A DNA stretch of 64,000 bases from assembly GCA_963971575.1 (NCBI GenBank), contig OZ020616.1:41258250-41322249 (forward strand), in the 5' to 3' direction. Numbering within the stretch: the first letter of the stretch is position 1; every line of letters starts with the position of its first letter. The DNA comes from Liopterus haemorrhoidalis. Its lineage: Eukaryota; Arthropoda; Insecta; Coleoptera; Dytiscidae. The position numbers were made by a program, and so were the translations under genes. Under the pieces are notes generated by a model. The model was not told the origin of the DNA, did not search any database, and saw nothing but the letters and a program-made list of their open reading frames with translations. This document shows positions 33,640 through 45,431 of the stretch, one piece after another.

Positions 33640-34745
33640 TGTAACTGATTTACTACTGGGTTTAATGTTTCTCATGTATTTAGAGCCCAATAAATTAATT
33701 TAACATTATGTTTTGTAATATTTTTTTTAAAATATGATCTATAAAAAAATGTAATGAAAAAAATTGTTTTTTTTTTTGGTTACGACATACACATAATTCT
33801 CAAATTTGGGTCGCGGCTTTAAAAAGTTAAGAACCACTAGTTTAAACCTAAACCAATACCACATTATGAATGTATGATGACATACGAGTGCGAACAAAAA
33901 TCAACCTGACTGGTATTCCCAAGAAGAGAGAAAAAACAACTTAAACTTATTAAGGCCTTTTATAATTTCTTTTGTTTATTTATTTATTTATTTAATCTCT
34001 ATTTTAATGCCAGAACTCAAGACAAATGTGTCTGAAACCATGTTATAGACATTCTAAAAATATCGTATTAATCATTATTTATTCCCTATTGCATTCCTTC
34101 TCTCGTATCTTAATTGTTTTATTTTCTAGTGCGGAAGTAATAACCAAGAAAAATAACATTTTATAGAATAAGCTATTTCACATTTTCCTCCACACATTGC
34201 TTCCAAGGATGACGTAGGATTCCAATGATACGTTGTATTGCCCGTTGCGGTTCTTGGGTTTTGAGACAATTTCAAATTTAAAATATATGCTAGAAAAAAG
34301 ACTCTAAAATCAAATGTAGACTTTTTTTTATAAAAGATATAATAATAAAGAAGAGAGAAAAATGTGATTGGATGGAAAATTCATGCTGGGATTTTAGCAT
34401 ATGTTGATATACTTGCAGAAAAGAAACGAAAAGTAATAGAGAAACGACCGGTAAGAAAATGGTAAAGTGACGGTCATGACCCCTTTATAAAATGTATTAT
34501 GGGACGTCAGTTAGTTATACTTCAATTATCTAAAGAAGTCCAGTCAAGGTCATATTCGAATTTTCCGAACGGAGATTTTAGCCAAGTCTATCAACATCAG
34601 GCCATTACGTAGCTTACATTTTTAACTTAAGAACTTCCTTTTTAACATTCTTTATTTTAATTATTGGTTTCCATAATGTGATTAATTCTTTGTTGCTGAT
34701 TTAGTTCATTAAATAACTTTAATTAGCTCACTCCACTCGGTTTTA
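33640..34745. other. AT-rich DNA with an orphan hAT-like end
   Basis: GGGTCGCGGCTTTAAAAAGT then TAAGAACCACTAG at about 33808-33841 looks like the right end of a hAT element (inverse of CWAGTGGTTCTTAAC), without a matching left end. No gene recognised in the rest. Confidence 0.4.
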
Positions 34746-35209
34746 CTAAAGTCACTAGATTATACAAAGTAGCGCAACGGCGGCCATACTGGGGCTAAAA
34801 ATGTCGCCAACACAAATGATTTTCAGTGATTCCAACGGTAAAAAAAAAGAAACGAGTACTACTAAAATTTTTATTTTTAACATTGTAATAGCGATTTTTT
34901 TAATCAAAGATGCACTAAGTATAACAAAATTGTGGTACAATTTCAATATTTTTTTTTATTTTTATTAAATAAAATGGATATAATATGTAAATTTAAATGC
35001 AACTTAACCTTAAATATTCAAACCGCTTACAAAGGAGGTTATTAAATTAGAGCGAGAAAGAGAGATGTGACAGCGCAGACGCAAACTTAAGAACGTAAAA
35101 ATTGCTGCTTTAGTTTACTTAATAAGGGAAGCAATGTTGCCAATCAAACACTGGGGTCTGTCGGCTTCTTCAAAGGCTTGCGCTACATTGTATAATCCAG
35201 TGACTTTAG
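34746..35209. mobile_element. MITE with about 32-bp TIRs
   Basis: The left end CTAAAGTCACTAGATTATAC and the reverse complement of the right end, CTAAAGTCACTGGATTATAC, continue to GTAGCGCAA with few mismatches. The flanking target duplication is not clear, so the superfamily is open. No coding capacity; the interior is locally GC-rich near both ends. Confidence 0.75.
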
Positions 35210-36017
35210 GTTCTACTAACCTGACACATTTCTAACCTAAGATAACGTTTTGTCATTAAACTAGAAAGTATATAGCTCGTTTCACTTTGCGATAGACGTC
35301 AAATTTACGCTGATTTATGGGGAAATCTAACTTAAAATTGCAAGTTATAAAATTAAAAAATAATAAAAACTGTGTAAAAAACTAGCAATTTCCGTAGCTA
35401 ATATAATTGATTATTACCTAAGAAAGATGTCTCTACAAAAGATTCATGAAAATAATGCAAATTGAGTGTGAATTTATATGACAATGGAGCCTAATTTTAA
35501 TTTTTATAAATATTAATTCATGTTTATTTACCTTCTGAACTGAAAGTACCGTTAACAAAGTTCCACTGTTTTTCTTGCTCTTGTAAGAAATATTCGTATA
35601 GGTTTTAAACCAATTCATGGGACTGCTTTCTTACTGTTTTGCCTTTTTCAATCATATTGTTTTAAATAAAAGAAAGCAATTATTTAAAATACAAATATTG
35701 TCCTAAAAAGGACAAATTTAATTAAAAACACGATGAAATAAATAGCAAAACAGAGTTTTAGACGCCGCTGGTTCAGTACGAACGATACTAGAAAACATTA
35801 GTAATCTCAGACAAACCCCGAGGTGGGATAACCTGCGGTACACGTTTGTATGTATAAGTACGTTTGTCGTAGCTATACCTGAACAATAAACAAAATTGAT
35901 TGACAAAATTCCATTTATATTTCTCTTACTATTTTGCTAATGTGACTGAGAAAGAAACACATGAGTACGTTAGTTATTATTTCAGTCATATGACCTTGAC
36001 TGGACTTATTTAGATAA
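35210..36017. other. Unassigned AT-rich DNA
   Basis: No gene or repeat recognised. Confidence 0.35.
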
Positions 36018-37173
36018 CACAGCCCAACAGACATTTTGGTGCCTGCGAGTTTTTAACTGTCTCTAGGTAATTTTTGGGCACATAATCCAAAATAGCCATC
36101 AGATGTGGTCTATCAGATCTAGTTTTTGAGATACGCTATATTGGCCTCTTTTACAATAAAATATCTTATTTCTTAACTTGTGTGTTTTTCACGTTATTAC
36201 TGTTACTATCATATTTGCTCCAACTGCCAGTTACAAACACAAAAGAGACAAAGTAAGGTATTTATTTCACAAGGTAGATAAATATACATACATACACTTA
36301 TCACTTAAAAATGTTCTTTTGTACGACTTTCTAGCATGGAGTTTACCAGAACAGTCTTTCTGAAGACTCCAACAGTAGTAGGCTATCATGTGGCTATCTT
36401 ATCTTCCTTGATATCTATCTTCCATAGTTTTACGTCTATCGGAATCTTTCCCCCGGTTATTAACTAAAATCACCTAGGTTTTCTGGTAATTGGACATAAT
36501 ACAACCGGGAATATTAAAGCTGGAAAGCATATTTTCCACTAATTCTCTGCCTTATGATTTCGAAGAAAAATTTGTACTACTTGAATAAATGAACACCAAG
36601 AATTAGATTCAATCTCGTTCATTGATGCGGTTGGATTGGATTGTGGATCAGTAAGTTGCCTTATCTGAGGACCATCAAATATTCCGGCTTTCAGTTTTTC
36701 AGAGTTAATCCCAGGAAATTTACGTATCAAGTAGCTTACACAAAGTCCATCTCGATTTAAAGCCTTCAAAAATTGCTACATAAGTCCAAACTTGATATGC
36801 AAGGGTGGAAATATAATTTTTTCTCTCACAACCAAAAGTTCGTTGACAACGTTTTGTTTTCCTTGAATTATGACATTTTTTAATGGAAATCACCCAATTT
36901 CTGTTAACCCAGTGTTGATCCTTAGCTCTGCTGTCCCAAAGATATAAAAAACAATGATATTTTGTATATCCACTTTGCTGTCCAAGGAGGAAGTTTACCC
37001 TTTTTAGATAGAAAAACTAAAATCTATTTGTCAAAACTAAAGTCTGTTTCTCAAAAACTAGAGCTGCTACGAAAAAGAGTCAGGTAATTTTGGAATCAGC
37101 ATATCAAAAATATCCAAAATCAGTTCTTACTTTTCCGGCACCAAGATAAAAAAATGTAATTTGTTGGGCAGTG
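36018..37173 (-). mobile_element. Candidate CACTG-ended DNA transposon carrying an orphan protein fragment
   Basis: The left end CACAGCCCAACA and the reverse complement of the right end, CACTGCCCAACA, match at 11 of 12 bases. A second matching block, ACATTTT...GGTGCC, lies a little further in on both sides. TAA lies outside each end. CACTR ends with a short duplication recall CACTA/CMC (EnSpm) transposons, but this is inference. The interior carries a minus-strand coding fragment described next. Confidence 0.6.
36290..37010 (-). pseudogene. Fragment of an uncharacterised multi-copy protein family
   Basis: Minus-strand blocks, in order: VNFLLGQQSGYTKYHCFLYL with WDSRAKDQHW (about 36890-37000), KNYISTLAYQVWTYV (about 36780-36830), and a 76-codon intact frame (36539-36769) with YLIRKFPGINSEKLKAGIFD and GPQIRQLTDP ending FLRNHKAEN. 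After a deletion come MEDRYQGR, DSHMIAYYCWSLQKDCSG and KLHARKSYKRTFL (about 36300-36430). I recognise this order from an uncharacterised family seen in many copies in insect and cnidarian genomes; no function is established to my knowledge. The copy has frameshifts and an internal deletion. Confidence 0.65.
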
Positions 37174-38000
37174 TAATTAAAGATTAGCTAAAAATTTTAG
37201 CTTGACTTTTTGAGTTGTTATCTGATAAACATTTTACATGATAAATACGTCATAGACTGTAAAATGTGATGCTACTACTTGTGGAAGACATATTGTACAG
37301 ATTGTATTTTTTAAATTTAAAGTATCTAGGCCGTATATCATGTACCTGTACACCTTTTCAAATTGTACGCAGTACTTTCCTTTCCAAACTACACAGATCT
37401 GATTCCTCAGATGTATTTATTGTACAGCTTTCTCAGCTGTGTAGCAAAACTGGCTTTACGAGAGTTCAGTACAATTTACATTTCGTCTTTCTTAATACTC
37501 CTTCCGAAATCAGTTGTTTCTAATGCTTGTTCACTGTTTTTCTTATATTTTTCTCTCGTCCTTTTTTCAACTTTATCTCTTTACAATTCTTGACATCCGT
37601 CTCTCTCTTTATACGAGTTATAAAGTAAGTGAGACTTGCTGTATAATGTATAACTTTTTTTACCCAAGACCCAAAATAAAATGCCTTATCCAGACAGCTT
37701 TACAAAATTCAATATATATTCTTTTGTGTCCAGTAATTTATATAAAAATATTTTCTTTCAATTCTCTATTTTATTATTGTCACTATCACTTTAAACATAT
37801 GATAATAGAGTAAAGTACCGAGAACTATTATCAATGGACTTTTGCCAAGTTACAGATCACATATCATTTTCTTATAAAGAAGTTGAGACAAGAAAGGCCA
37901 CTAAAAATGAATAAAAAAGAAATAATGCCAAGGATTTGGGTTGTTCAATGACACTGGTAAGTAGGTTACTTTTCAGTTATGAGGTTCAGTTCACAATTAT
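37174..38000. other. Unassigned AT-rich DNA
   Basis: Overlapping short plus-strand frames (37266-37813) are T-rich and have no domain; nothing else was recognised. Confidence 0.35.
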
Positions 38001-39180
38001 AAATAAAAAATCAGCTGTGGCCCCTACAGGACCGACCGCCATCACAAAGTATTTGTATAAAATACATTGTAGCAGCAGAGTAGAAATAACTTGGTCCAAT
38101 ATTTTCTAACAGAGATATTATTTATCATTACCATGGAAACGTTACATATAAGTATGAAAAAATAGGTAGGAAAATTTTTTCGCTTTATCAAAAAATATCT
38201 CAAATAAAAGTTGTTAGTTATTATATTTATAGCAACTTTTGTTAAATAAATTTTTTCGAAATATTTCTCTGTTGCGAAATATTTGCAAAAATCTTAAAAT
38301 CGACACGAATAAAATCCCATTTCTAGTTCGATTTTTACCAAAAGTTGATCAACTTGTGCCATTGATGTCAGAAGCTTAAATATGAAGTTTTATAAAAATC
38401 CTTCTAGCCGAATTTGCTCCGCACGTGTACACAGACCGACAGACAGGCAGACAGACATCATGCTAAAAATACTCAAGACGTTATGTATCTCAAAATGTCA
38501 AAATCGGTATGAACACATTACCTGCCTTATATATTTTGGCGGTCGGTAAAAATAGTTTACGTAATTCCTTGTTGCATTGTTTCCATCATCATTTTGGCTA
38601 AAGAAAATATTATATCTTAAAAAAATCCAGAGGTAGGGAACCGGCGGCTCCAGATTTGCCTGTAGTCCTTAGCTGGAAAAAGTACAGCTTTTTACCGACA
38701 GCCAACATATATAAGGGAGGTATTGTGATCATACCGATTTTGACATTTCGTGATTTCGATGGATCTCCACGAATTGAGGTTCTTGCATAACGTTTAGACT
38801 ATTTTTAGTATGATGTCTGTCGGTCTGTTTGTCTGTCTATCTGTCTGTCTGTCTGTCTGTCGGTCTGTGTACACGTGCAGAGCAAATTCGGCTAAAAGGA
38901 TTTTTATGAAACTTCACATTTAAGCTTTTGACATCAATGGCACGAGTTGATCAACTTTTGGTAAAAATCGGTTAACTGGAAATGGGAGTTTACATTTTAA
39001 GATTTATGCGAATATTTCATAACAGAGAAATATTTCGAAAAATTTTATTCAACAAAAGTTGCTATAAATGTAGTAACTAACAACTTTTATCTAAGACATT
39101 TTTTGATAAATCAGCGTAAATTAAACAAGTACTTTGTGATGGCGGTCGATCCTGTGGTGGTCACAGCTGATTTTTTATTT
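38001..39180. mobile_element. Large fold-back (inverted repeat) element
   Basis: The left arm (38001-38553) starts AAATAAAAAATCAGCTGTGG and the right arm (38688-39180) is its reverse complement, ending CAGCTGATTTTTTATTT. Arms agree at roughly 85% over about 490 bp. Both arms include a CAGACAGACAG / CTGTCTGTCTG block near the centre and the phrase ACCAAAAGTTGATCAAC. The spacer is about 134 bp. The left arm has an extra segment near 38070-38175. No coding sequence. Confidence 0.9.
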
Positions 39181-39283
39181 TGGATAGAAAAAGAATTTCT
39201 TACAATTTTTTGCAATTTCTTAAAATTTAAATATTTTAACATTTTAACCGAATATTAGTTATGGCTAAGTAAATTTGCTAATA

Positions 39284-39400
39284 CAGTGGTACCTCGACTT
39301 ACAAATCTCTCGATATACGAACATTTCGAGATACAAACTATTTTCATATCCTATTTTGACCTCTAGATACGAACCGTGATGTTTTTCTTTTCAAATCTAT
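39284..39400 (+). repeat. Orphan pogo/Tigger-like terminal sequence
   Basis: CAGTGGTACCTCGACTTACA followed by CGATATACGAAC and CGAGATACAAAC resembles the end of pogo/Tigger-type elements (CAGTGGTACCTCGACTTACG). Only one end was found; the matching end is absent, so the copy is truncated. Confidence 0.6.
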
Positions 39401-39439
39401 TAAAGCCTGTTTACATTATTCTTTTTTAAACATTTTTCC

Positions 39440-39794
39440 CTAGTAGAAATTCGACTTTATTCATCAACATACTCTCCTTCAAGAGGGATACATTCATTCC
39501 AACGCTCCTAAAATTAAAAAAAAGAAAAATTAATTAATTAATTTAAATTCTGCATACCAATCAGTAATAGTTGATTTGCCTGGTGCAGAGTCTCTATAAC
39601 GCTTATCAAGCCACTGTTTGGCTTCAACAATATTTTTAATAAAAAAACAATGTTTAAATTCAGCATAACAATAAGTAATAGTTGATTTTCCTGGTGCAGA
39701 GTCTCTATAACGCTTATCAAGCCACTGTTTGGCTTCAACAGTATTTTTTCCCATCAAAAAACAAAATCAACACACGAAATTCTTTTTTATCCAT
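39440..39794 (-). pseudogene. Mariner transposase with duplicated N-terminal segment and large deletion
   Basis: ATG at 39794 on the minus strand opens MDKKEFRVLI. The frame from 39757 reads KNTVEAKQWLDKRYRDSAPG, KSTITYCYAEFKH, then repeats VEAKQWLDKRYRDSAPGKST and IT.WYAEFK. The same helix-turn-helix segment is thus present twice in tandem, about 120 bp apart. After a deletion of the catalytic core, the C-terminal ALERWNECIPLEGEYVDE with a stop is at 39448-39505. This is a recognisable mariner family, with all three catalytic Asp blocks missing. Confidence 0.85.
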
Positions 39795-39799
39795 TCTTT

Positions 39800-42700
39800 T
39801 GAAAATTACAAAACTGGAGTCACAAAAACCACTGTAACCTTTAAACTAATTGTCAGAATGTCATGAAATTTTCACACGTATCGTTTGAAGGTTAGTACTA
39901 TCCAGAAATCATATGGGTCTATCAACAGTGTTGCCATATATACGTCAGACCGGAGACTTATTGAGTGAAGTGTTATTATATAATCAATAAATGTGGACAT
40001 CTTTAAACTCAGTTTTATATTTAATATGTAGAAGATTGATATAGAAATGAAATTTTATAATTTTGATCTAAATAAAAATAGAATAACTTAATAAAAACTT
40101 AGAATATGTATAATTAAGCGTTTGCGTTGGCGCCCATAAGAGCTAGCGCCCTGGGCTCGTGCCCCTTTCACCCCTGCCCTTCACCATCTTTGGCTACATG
40201 TTACGACTAGCGTCAGAACTAGCGTTCAGAAAATTGCCCAGTATTCCAACTCAGTAAAAGTGATTTCAGAATTTAGAATTTAATATTATATCAAAATACA
40301 AAATAATGAGACTCTTTTAATAGAATAAGCTGTACTTATAAAGAAGTTAATATTTATTTAAAAATTCTATTGTGTAAAGTTTAAGACTGTGTTAAGAATC
40401 AAAATCTCGTAACTCTGACAAAACTCTGATCGGAAATATCTCTTTTGTTTTATTCTGAAAGATTTAAAATAAGTTATAAAGTTGCCCACGAACAGAACAG
40501 TCGGTTGCATTATCGACTTTCTTTTGTTTCGAGTTTAAAACAATATGTTTTATACTGTAGAAATAGAGTATTTGTTTAACCACATTTTGTGCTCTAAACA
40601 CAATGGCCCGACTGAATGTTTAATTTATAAAATCGATCGTTTATACGTACGTCAACTTGCATTACGCTAACGTAGCACATCGCACTGAAACTGTTACGTG
40701 TTGAATAAATGAGATTAAATTTGTAATAAATGATTTTATTATGTTACATATATAATTGACAGTAATTTATTGAAAATTACACAGCTGAAAACTTTTTTTT
40801 ATTTTTTACATGATTTACCTGTTTAGTTAGTGCGTCTACTAAAGATGTTGACATTCCATCTTTGATATTAAATGGCAGAACTATTTGCCTGACACAGATT
40901 GCTAAAAAATGTTGAATATTGAAACTATTATTATATCAGAAAGTTAAATGGCATTACTGGGCATACCATTAGAATACCTTTTCATTAAAAAATTTCACAA
41001 AAAAATTAATTGTATAAAAAGGATACAAAAGATAAGTATACAACAGACTTGTAGAATGATTTCAAATTAATACATTTTAGTATTTGCAGCTCAAAGAATA
41101 TCAATCAGAAAATATTATGAAGTAAAAAAAAAAAATAATAATAATAATAATTAATATTTTATTCCATAAGAAAGTTATTAATTATTAAATATTAAAGAGT
41201 TTCAAGCGCTGTTTTTTAGTAACGTAGCTGGCCACATGAGTGTCAGTCGGGTCTATTTTCTAAGCATGATGTTAAAATCTTAGCATCAGAAACTGACGTT
41301 AATTTTTTTAACACCATTTTTAACGTAAACGCTATTCGCTAAACATATATGTGTTAAAATTATAGCGCGGCGGCGTTAAAATAGCCAGTTAACGTTCTAC
41401 AATAAGCGCCTACTAAAACGGTGACTTTAAAAGTTAACGCTGGTGTTTAATTTGCAAAAATGGCTGATCCTATTTAGGTAAATCCCATGTTATTTAGAAA
41501 AAAAAAATGAATAAAACACAAGACAGTAGGAATATTAATCAACTTTCTATTACTTTTTAAAGTGATTTCTTTACAGTAGAGATAATAATGACGCTTAAAA
41601 AATTTTTATACGCCATAATTTTTGTTATACAAGTAACCCACACGTAAGTTCAAGTAATTGTATAGAAAGGAAGTAAATGGAGTATTGAAGAGCAGTTTTG
41701 GTTTTTGTTGAGACACAGAACTTAAAATTATAATCATCTGAAAGTTACAAAACTTCACTTATGCCTCCGCCGTGTTTCAAAATATCCCAGTACATTTGAA
41801 TGGTGTGAAATTATTTGAAGAAAAAATTGATGAGATATAAAAAAATTAAATTTATTTTGAACTACCCAATTTTTAATGTGGGCCCTTATTTCATACACTC
41901 AATTCTGATTCGAACATTTTACAAATTTTCATAGTGGGGTTTGAATCACATTATTTTTGTATTTTTCGAAACAATGCAATTTTGCATATTGTATATAGGC
42001 TTTGGGCTAGATGTACGCCAATTCTAAATTAATTTCTTCAAAAAATTAAAAAATACCTTCTCCTCTACTAATGGAAAGCTTGAGAAATAGTGACAAAATG
42101 ATCCTGCCATTATAATAAGTTTTAATGTTATTTTAATAAGAAAATCATTTTGATAAAAATTTCTCTTAATTTTATTCTTGAGCGTTTATTTATAAAATCA
42201 AATTATAAATGGCTTTTCTATTTTTATGAACCTTTTCCAGACTTGTCCTATATTTTTTCTAAAAAATGTGGTCTCTGTAAGCGAAAAGGTTTTTTTTTAC
42301 ATTTCCATTGATACAATTTTATTCAATTTATTCACCAATTGAAATAAAGCCTTTTACAAACAAAGCGAGGACCAAAAAGAAATAAATAAAACCCAAGTTT
42401 AGATTAACTAAACCTTGTTAACCATAAAATTAATTATACTAACAGTAAAATTAGTCCAGTTTCAAGGTTGTCCAAATCCAATCCACTCAGAATTCCGAAT
42501 GAGCTCTGTGTATATTTCATAGGCATTGGACAATCTTGAATTTGTCAAAACGTGCCTGGAATATTATGTAGGAGACGCACATACTCCATCAAGTTTTCCT
42601 GAGAAACAATGAAAGTGTCAGTTTACCCCCTCTAACATTTTCTTGATTCCTTTCTTTCAACTTTTCGCAACAATCAGTGTCGTGTAGGAGTGGAAGAATT

Positions 42701-43275
42701 GCAAAGTTTCCAATTGGATTTGGAAGACAATTTTTACAAATATTGAAGATTCTAAAGGCATACTAAGGGGATATTTTATGATTTAATCATTTTATAAAGA
42801 TAAAAATAAAATAAGTCTATACAGGAGTCAAAAATTATTTTGTGGCAACAGACCTAGATGGCTGTAATTACCCTAAATTATATTAAGGCGATGTATTGAC
42901 TGATATATTCTATACATTCCTACACCGATGTAACATAAATAAGTGGCTAGAACTATGTGTTATGAGTAGGAATGTGCCGGACCATAAAAATTTAATATGC
43001 GCGAATACGGATACGAATACGAATTATTTTGTAGAATATCCGCGGATACGGACACGGATAAAAATGTTCTGTTAACATTTATTAACAAAATTTGTTTTAA
43101 AATCATAGTTTACAAAATAAATATCATTATTCTTAAGGTTAATTTAAATAATTTTTAAGCTGTTTTGGGTAAAAATTGAGATAAACAATAATAAGAGCAT
43201 AAAATTAGGTGATATATAATATCAGAGGATTTATGGTATAAATTTAATACAAATATTTCCAGTTTTTCAACATTT
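39800..43275. other. Long AT-rich region without recognisable genes
   Basis: Nothing could be named. There is an (AAT)n run near 41133-41150. At 41260-41450 several GTTAACG / CGTTAAC motifs occur, some in opposite orientation, hinting at an eroded palindromic element. At 42970-43060 short CGGATACG repeats with CGCGGATACG occur. Confidence 0.4.
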
Positions 43276-43780
43276 TTTTCAATCGATTTTAATAAAGGTC
43301 TAACTCAACAACAATGCATAGATTCGCTTCGTTCAACTTCAGGTAATGAAGCACCATCAGAAAAGACTGTTTACAATTGGTTTGCAGAATTTCGTCGCGG
43401 TCGTGCGTCCGTCAGTGATGATCTTGTGAAGGTCGACCAAAATCGGGTGTGATTCAAAAAAATATCGATGCTGTGCGAAAAATGATTGAAGTAGATTGAC
43501 ATGTGACTTATCGTAAAATAGAGGCATCTTTTGGCATATCGCAGACTGCAATACATTCAACTTTGCCTGAACATTTAGCTGTGAAAGATCTGTTCCCGAT
43601 GGATTCTGCATAATTTGACCGAAGCTCAAAAAAGAACTGGAAACTAAGCAACAAACCACTGTTTGGATCTTTCAAGATGAACCGAAACCCACAAAAGTTG
43701 TTCGTTCACGAAGCAATTCCAAGAAAATGATCGCTTGTTTCTTCAGTTATACTGGACATGTCGCAACCATTCCTTTAGAG

Positions 43781-44710
43781 CAAGGGTGTCAAACTGGCGG
43801 CCCACTACTTGCATTTTAGCGGCCCGTTATGACTCCCTATACTATAATAATTTTTTATACAATATATAGTATAAACATTTATTTGAACGAAAATACCTCG
43901 TGACAGAAGCTGTCCGGGCTGTGGCGTCAAGACTTCGGCAAAGGCGGAAAACCAATATTCAGGCAATAACTGTTGCAGTTAGCCGTGCGATAGTCGGTAG
44001 ATCAGCGATTCCCCGTGATTCCAAATAATACTCTCGTAAGCATAGCTTTCAAATACCACTTTTCTATAGGTGCAACTGCTCTGTACAGTACCAGTACGCT
44101 GATTTCGACCGATGTTGTTCGATAAAGCAAATATTTTGGCAAAATTTAATTATTATTATTTAAATGTTATTTCCTTATTTCCTTCAAATAAATATTCAGA
44201 AAAATTGAGGAAAATAAAAAACCGAATAAGTAACGATATAAATATAGGTTATTCCAAAGGTTTAGATGGAACTAGATTTTGATATTTAGTAATTTTTATC
44301 TATTAATTTGGACTTTTGGTTGTTTTGTTTAAGCTTTGTAAATCATACTCACATTGCAAATTCTAGATTAAATTGATTGTTATTATAAAATGTCATTTAA
44401 TTTTAATTTTTTGTCATTCTTAATAAAAATTTCCCATTTATTATTATTATTTTTTTAAGTGAAAATGTATTCAAATTTTTAATAAATGTCATCGTCTCTA
44501 TGGTTTCACTGTTGGAATTTTTTATTTTCACATACCAACGTTAGACTTGAAATTATCCAAGCAAGGTTCCTTCTCGTGACAACCTTAAAGAACGAAATTC
44601 CCATTTAGTTCTGCCTAAACGTTTGGAATAGCCTGTACATAACGTGCGGCCCGCTTAAATTTTACTTGTTAGAAAAATGGCCCGGGACTGAAATGAGTTT
44701 GACACCCTTG
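43781..44710. mobile_element. hAT element 1 in the shared CTTTAGAG target
   Basis: Ends CAAGGGTGTCAAACT and, reverse complemented, the same 15 bases form a perfect inverted repeat, followed by GCGGCCC-type blocks. CTTTAGAG flanks it exactly at 43773-43780 and 44711-44718. It has no intact reading frame, and a TA-flanked MITE (44245-44635) is inserted in it. Confidence 0.95.
44245..44635. mobile_element. TATTCCAAAC-type MITE with TA flanks
   Basis: The left end TAGGTTATTCCAAAGGTTTA and reverse complement of the right end, CAGGCTATTCCAAACGTTTA, form a TIR that extends to GGMRGAACTA. TA lies outside both ends (44243-44244 and 44636-44637). Related partial copies occur at 4014-4200, 57631-57800 and 62459-62967. 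TA flanks suggest mobilisation by a Tc1/mariner transposase. Confidence 0.8.
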
Positions 44711-44718
44711 CTTTAGAG

Positions 44719-45031
44719 TAGTGCTTCTTAAACTTTTTGATGTCGCGGCTCCCCTGCAACTCAAATCAATAACCCACGGCCCCCCTATTTTTTTTTTTTT
44801 TTGGAACCAAGATTACTTAAAATATATACATACATATAGTTTTTTACCCTCATATCATTCAATAATCTATGTATAATGAAGAATAATATTTATGTAGCAT
44901 TAAAGTTAAAGCGACATATCATTTTTAAATAATAAAATAATTCAATGTTATATTTGCGGTTCTTCGCGGCCCCCTTGTGGGAACGCCACGGCCCCCTAGG
45001 GGGCCGCGGCCCACCACTTTAAGAAGCACTG
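44719..45031. mobile_element. hAT element 2 (MITE) in the shared CTTTAGAG target
   Basis: Left end TAGTGCTTCTTAAAC and right end, reverse complemented, CAGTGCTTCTTAAAG match over 14 bases; the first C has mutated to T on the left. CTTTAGAG flanks it at 44711-44718 and 45032-45039. The 44711-44718 copy is shared with hAT element 1, so the two elements abut through a single 8-mer. 313 bp, non-coding, with GCGGCCC-rich ends. Confidence 0.93.
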
Positions 45032-45431
45032 CTTTAGAGGGTCGGAGAACAGTTAATGCTAAATGGTATACAACAATTTGTTTGCCAGAAGTCATCGACA
45101 AAATCAGGAAAAGCAACCAAAAACGTCGCATCATTCTGCATCATGACAACACAGCAACGCTCAGCAAGCTCCCACACAGCAGGTCAAACAATTGATTATT
45201 TGAAAAAGAAAAATATCGAATTAATGTCTCATTGCCCGTATTCACCTGATTTATCCCCTAATGACTTTTTTTTTGTTCCCGAATGTCAAACAAAAAATGC
45301 GTGGGCAGCGATTTTCATCACCTCAAGAGGCTGTAGAAGCCTTCGAAAACCATGTTTTTGAGATACCAAATTCAGATTGGAAAATATGTTTCGAGAATTG
45401 GTTTGAAGGCGAATATTTTGAAAAGCAATAA

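Larger units (their letters stand above)
43281..45431 (+). pseudogene. Mariner transposase copy A, interrupted by two hAT elements
   Basis: Upstream of the insertions the sequence encodes DFNKGLTQQQCIDSLRSTSG, NEAPSEKTVYNWFAEFRRGR (helix-turn-helix), HVTYRKIEASFGISQTAIHS and, after frameshifts, QDEPKPTKVV. A deletion has removed the ITGDE first-Asp region. Downstream of the insertions it resumes at RRTVNAKWYTTICLPEVIDK, KRRIILHHDN (second Asp), then YSPDLSPNDFFF (third Asp) and ends near FENWFEGEYFEKQ with a stop at 45429-45431. The normal order matches the copy at 46795-47795. Multiple frameshifts; inactive. Confidence 0.88.
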
